Shown here: piece by piece, positions 54,993 to 64,000 of the stretch | Layout: every line of letters starts with the position of its first letter | Position numbering within the stretch: the first letter of the stretch is position 1 | Assembly (NCBI GenBank): GCA_033675545.1 | Contig: JAWDGP010006457.1 | Coordinates: 145,001 to 209,000, forward strand | Direction of reading: 5' to 3' | Length of the DNA stretch: 64,000 nt | Source of the DNA: Elysia crispata | Lineage: Eukaryota; Mollusca; Gastropoda; Plakobranchidae | Notes under the pieces: generated by a model | The model's database searches: none | What the model was told of the DNA's origin: nothing | What the model saw: only the letters and a program-made list of their open reading frames with translations | Made by a program: the position numbers and the translations under genes

Positions 54993-64000
<9,008 letters not shown>

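Overview
The window looks like nuclear DNA from an invertebrate animal, most likely a mollusc and probably a gastropod. It is AT-rich, with small exons separated by long introns, canonical GT/AG splice sites, many long microsatellites and decayed mobile elements. The organism call is an inference from overall character and from protein resemblance; no database was searched.

Three protein-coding genes can be read as exon chains whose splice phases all agree. (1) 230-12614, plus strand: an eight-exon gene for OMA1, the mitochondrial inner-membrane M48 metallopeptidase, about 437 aa, with an HEMAH zinc motif and an EKEAD third-ligand motif. (2) 22656-45825, plus strand: a twelve-exon gene for a CLIP4-type protein of about 703 aa, with ankyrin repeats and three CAP-Gly domains. 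Its first intron is 11.3 kb, and a second phase-compatible first exon lies at 29674-29783. (3) 54993-64000, minus strand: the last six exons of an acyl-CoA synthetase/AMP-binding family gene whose 5' part lies beyond the right edge. The lysine expected near the C-terminus for adenylation appears to be threonine.

Mobile elements: a 3,310-bp DNA transposon (56236-59545) sits in an intron of gene 3. It has near-perfect 29-bp terminal inverted repeats, an ATTT target duplication, subterminal repeats and a decayed minus-strand protein of the uncharacterised DUF7869 type. This is the most unusual item here. A 1,005-bp non-autonomous element (4264-5268), flanked by TA, sits in an OMA1 intron. Two degenerate non-LTR retrotransposon (LINE) reverse-transcriptase tails lie at 32571-33100 (plus) and 50540-51110 (minus).

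The rest is intron, UTR and intergenic DNA with large CT/GA, CTA/TAG and AAT arrays. No rRNA, tRNA or CRISPR array was recognised. The three genes are functionally unrelated (mitochondrial proteolysis, microtubule/Golgi linker, acyl-CoA metabolism) and show no sign of co-regulation.
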